Shown: positions 6,066 through 8,117 of the stretch, in pieces
Numbering within the stretch: position 1 is the first letter of the stretch
How the letters are laid out: every line of letters starts with the position of its first letter
Origin: Oscillospiraceae bacterium
Lineage (GTDB): Bacteria > Bacillota > Clostridia > Oscillospirales > Ruminococcaceae
Length of the DNA stretch: 8,117 bases
NCBI GenBank assembly: GCA_016296165.1
Contig: JAEDJV010000112.1
Location: forward strand, 1 to 8,117
Direction: 5' to 3'
Position numbers and translations under genes: made by a program
The notes under the pieces: generated by a model
What the model saw: only the letters and a program-made list of their open reading frames with translations
Told to the model about the DNA's origin: nothing
The model's database searches: none

Positions 6066-7616
6066 ATGAGATATCCAATAAGCATACAGACATTTAAAAC
6101 CATAATAGAAGAAAATTATGTATATGTAGATAAAACGGACCTTGTATATAGTCTGGCACAGGAGCATGTATGTTTTCTGTCACGTCCTCGAAGATTTGGA
6201 AAATCGCTTTTGATAAGCACGCTTGATTCATATTTTTCGGGTAGTAAGGAACTGTTCAAAGGACTTAAGATTGACTCACTTGAAACTAAGTGGGAGAAAT
6301 ATCCGGTTTTCAGAATTGATTTTGCAGATGGAGATTATACTGACTCTGATTTACTTCAGAAAAAACTTGAGGAGTTTGTCGAAAGCTGGGAGGCTGAATA
6401 TGGAAGAAGTGAAATATGTACAACTTTGACTGGTCGTTTCCGATATGTTCTTGAGTCTGCTGAAAAACAGACTGGACTCAGAGCCGTAGTTCTTATTGAC
6501 GAATACGACAAACCTTTACTTGATGTAATGGGTACTGAACTTGAGGAGAAGAACCGAAACATACTTAAGGGTTTTTACGGCACATTCAAGGCATCAGATG
6601 AACATCTGAGATTTGTACTTCTGACAGGAGTGACAAAGTTCAGTCAGATATCGGTGTTTTCAGGGTTTAATCAGCCTAACGACATAAGTATGGACAGTAA
6701 GTATGACGCAATATGCGGAATAACCGAGGAAGAACTGTACAGTTATTTTGCTGAGTCAATTACGAAGATGGCAAAGAAGAAGAACTGCACCGAAGAGGAA
6801 ATAAAGCGGTTATTGAAGAAGCAGTATGACGGGTATCATTTCAGCGAAGATATGCTTGATATATACAATCCATTCAGTATAATAAATGCATTTGGAAAAA
6901 TGAAGATATACAATTACTGGTACAGTTCGGGTACTCCGACATATTTGGTAAAACTGCTTGAGGATCATAACATTAATATGCAGAAACTGACTTCGGGGGA
7001 ATACGAACGGGAATATTTTTCAGACTATCGTGCTGATACTGAAGAACCTCTTGCAATGTTATATCAGAGTGGTTATCTGACAATAAAGGGGTATGATGAT
7101 ATTGACGAAGTATATAAGCTGGATTATCCGAATGACGAAGTCAGGAAAGGTTTTGTAGCACTTATAGCAAACAGTTATTTCAGAGTTAAGACAGGCAATG
7201 AAAACTGGGTACTCGAATTAAATCGTATGCTTAGAAAGGGCGACCTTGAGAGTGTTCGTGATGCATTCACAGCATTTCTTTCATCGATTCCGTATGAGGC
7301 AAACAAGGATGAGAGAGCAAAAGATTTTGAGACACACTTTTCATATACATTCTATCTCATATTTCGTTTACTCTCATGTTACACAACTCTGATTGAGAAG
7401 CAGAACAGCAAAGGCAGGGCGGACGTAATAATTGAGAGTGATGATTACATTTACATTTTCGAGTTCAAGCTTGACGGCAGTGCAGAAGAGGCACTGGAGC
7501 AGATTGAAAGACAGCAGTATGCACTCCCGTATCTGAACGACAGAAGACTTATTCACAGGGTAGGGGTAAATATCTCCAGCGAGAGCAGAACAGTATCCGA
7601 GTGGCTGGTCAAATAA
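6066..7616 (+). CDS. AAA-ATPase-like protein with C-terminal PD-(D/E)XK nuclease-like domain
   Basis: This is a 516-residue protein beginning MRYPISIQTF, with GGAG at 6054-6057 and an 8-nt spacer. It belongs to the large AAA-ATPase_like (PF09820) plus PDDEXK_9/DUF1703 (PF08011) family. The opening YVDKTDLVYSLAQ, Walker A-type FLSRPRRFGKSLL (37-49, K46), Walker B VVLIDEYDKPLL (141-152) and sensor-like VLLTGVTKFS (184-193) define the ATPase part. The C-terminal domain has GRADVIIE (450-457) and FEFK (465-468), which supply the D453 and E466-x-K468 of a PD-(D/E)XK core. Its usual length and intact motifs indicate a complete gene. The family is multicopy in gut Firmicutes and Bacteroidetes. Its biological role is unsettled; DNA- or defence-related nuclease functions have been suggested from the folds only. 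It has its own promoter and is followed by a remnant and a convergent paralogue. There is no signal peptide or membrane segment. Confidence 0.93.
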   Translation: MRYPISIQTFKTIIEENYVYVDKTDLVYSLAQEHVCFLSRPRRFGKSLLISTLDSYFSGSKELFKGLKIDSLETKWEKYPVFRIDFADGDYTDSDLLQKKLEEFVESWEAEYGRSEICTTLTGRFRYVLESAEKQTGLRAVVLIDEYDKPLLDVMGTELEEKNRNILKGFYGTFKASDEHLRFVLLTGVTKFSQISVFSGFNQPNDISMDSKYDAICGITEEELYSYFAESITKMAKKKNCTEEEIKRLLKKQYDGYHFSEDMLDIYNPFSIINAFGKMKIYNYWYSSGTPTYLVKLLEDHNINMQKLTSGEYEREYFSDYRADTEEPLAMLYQSGYLTIKGYDDIDEVYKLDYPNDEVRKGFVALIANSYFRVKTGNENWVLELNRMLRKGDLESVRDAFTAFLSSIPYEANKDERAKDFETHFSYTFYLIFRLLSCYTTLIEKQNSKGRADVIIESDDYIYIFEFKLDGSAEEALEQIERQQYALPYLNDRRLIHRVGVNISSESRTVSEWLVK

Positions 7617-7631
7617 ATCGAAGGAGATTAG

Positions 7632-7743
7632 AAGTGGAATAAAGGTGCAGATACTGCAATTAAGCAGATAAAGGATAAAAGATAATGCACAGCTTTTTTA
7701 CGATACAGGATACAAAAGAATGTTAGGAGCTCTGGGCTATGAC
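7632..7743 (+). pseudogene. Frameshifted remnant of a second PD-(D/E)XK (DUF1703-type) C-terminal domain
   Basis: The plus strand from 7632 reads KWNKGADTAIKQIKDKR and then hits TAA. Removing one A near 7684-7685 restores a tyrosine and continues as AQLFYDTGYKRMLGALGYD in the next frame. From QIKD to the final YD this lines up without gaps, 26 residues against 26, with the C-terminus of the minus-strand paralogue at 7881-8117 (QIKDRNYTDKL... to GINYD). It also resembles ALEQIERQQYALPYLNDR of the intact upstream gene. It lacks the whole ATPase part and the catalytic residues, so it is debris from another family copy in the plus orientation. The match was made by eye, and the fragment is short. 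Confidence 0.55.
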
Positions 7744-7839
7744 AATGACATGAAATACGCTCTTGTTGTAATGCATATATTTTTACCTGCTATATTTCTG
7801 TTGTATCTTATTATCAGCAAACGAGCTAAGAAATTTTAA
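7720..7839 (+). CDS. Possible 39-residue single-span membrane peptide (doubtful)
   Basis: From ATG 7720 a 39-codon frame encodes a short polar head, a hydrophobic stretch ALVVMHIFLPAIFLLYLII, and a basic tail SKRAKKF, which is the topology of a small single-pass membrane protein. AGGA at 7707-7710 is a mediocre ribosome site with a 9-nt spacer. Its first residues coincide with the tail of the degraded nuclease-like remnant, and its last codons and stop lie inside the left arm of the terminator hairpin. It could therefore equally be a chance product of the remnant or the end of another broken gene. I do not recognise a family. Confidence 0.22.
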   Translation: MLGALGYDNDMKYALVVMHIFLPAIFLLYLIISKRAKKF

Positions 7840-7865
7840 TTGATTTCTTAGCTCGTTCATTTTTT
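7820..7865 (+). terminator. Intrinsic terminator between convergent genes
   Basis: A perfect 15-bp inverted repeat (AACGAGCTAAGAAAT at 7820-7834, its complement at 7843-7857) encloses an 8-nt loop. It is followed by C-A and then six T (7860-7865). In the plus direction this is a strong rho-independent terminator for transcription from 6066. The hairpin starts 23 nt beyond the stop of the minus-strand gene and could also serve it. The T-tract on that side is only three T, so termination leftward would be weaker. Confidence 0.88.
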
Positions 7866-7880
7866 ATTTCGTTTAGGTAT

Positions 7881-8117
7881 CTATTTTACAATTTTCTCAA
7901 TCTGGCATTCATGCTTTTTTCTTTCCTTGTCATAATTAATACCAACAAGCAGTATTTCTCCGCTGAATGCCATGAGTTTATCGGTATAATTCCTGTCTTT
8001 TATCTGACTAATCGCACCTTCAACAGTTTTATCATACTTAAGCTCAGCTACAATAGCAGGAGCATTAACACCTTTGCGTGGTATGAACGCCAGGTCAGCG
8101 AAACCTTCTCCTGAAGG
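7881..8117 (-). CDS. AAA-ATPase-like/PD-(D/E)XK protein, 3' end only
   Basis: The minus strand is open from the right edge to a TAG at 7881-7883, giving the last 78 residues of a gene whose start lies beyond the window. It reads GEGFADLAFIPRKG and then APAIVAELKYD, which provides D8 and E25-x-K27 of a PD-(D/E)XK core (numbering within the fragment). The family's QIKDRNY helix, ILLVGINYD strand and a charged C-terminus follow. This is the C-terminal nuclease-like domain of the same family as the intact gene at 6066, but clearly divergent from it. It is transcribed towards that gene, and the two share the intergenic hairpin. The catalytic residues in view are intact. Nothing can be said of the ATPase domain. 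Confidence 0.88.
   Translation of the reverse strand, partial: PSGEGFADLAFIPRKGVNAPAIVAELKYDKTVEGAISQIKDRNYTDKLMAFSGEILLVGINYDKERKKHECQIEKIVK

Noticed and set aside
7911..8114. Plus-strand frame of 67 codons near the right edge
   Set aside because: The opposite strand encodes the conserved C-terminal domain of the AAA/PD-(D/E)XK family, so this is its shadow.

Overview
The window looks like low-to-mid GC Clostridia DNA, most likely a Ruminococcus-like Oscillospiraceae. The reasons are abundant AGA/ATA codons, strong GGAG-type Shine-Dalgarno sites, a Gx-type transporter, and AAA-ATPase-like/PD-(D/E)XK genes of the sort that are multicopy in gut Firmicutes. The organism is inferred from style, not from a marker gene.

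Positions 1-5763 form one tightly packed plus-strand operon whose genes overlap or lie within 4 nt of each other. Its first five genes match, in the same order, the uncharacterised Salmonella locus families STM4015 (leucine-rich-repeat protein, 5' end outside the window), STM4014 (ATP-grasp), STM4013 (sulfatase/alkaline-phosphatase-fold hydrolase), STM4012 (HemN-like radical SAM) and STM4011 (second radical SAM protein with extra C-terminal cysteines). Two things differ from the plain five-gene set. The STM4011 protein carries an in-frame C-terminal HAD phosphatase-like domain, and a Gx-family (ECF S-component-like) membrane protein is coupled to it by an ATGA overlap. Two radical SAM enzymes, an ATP-dependent ligase fold, a phosphoesterase-fold hydrolase, a HAD domain and a small-molecule transporter together look like an undescribed biosynthetic or salvage pathway. 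Its product is not known to me, and no precursor peptide is visible.

Positions 5764-6065 hold no intact gene. They carry a start-less minus-strand coding remnant with a 21-bp (7-residue) tandem repeat, followed by an extended -10 promoter for the next gene.

Positions 6066-7616 encode a full-length AAA-ATPase-like protein with a C-terminal PD-(D/E)XK nuclease-like domain. Downstream (7632-7743) is a frameshifted remnant of the same nuclease-like domain. A long perfect hairpin terminator (7820-7865) follows, and then the 3' end of a convergent minus-strand member of the same family runs off the right edge. The right-hand part is therefore a small accessory region built from paralogous AAA/PD-(D/E)XK genes and debris, probably unrelated in function to the operon on the left.
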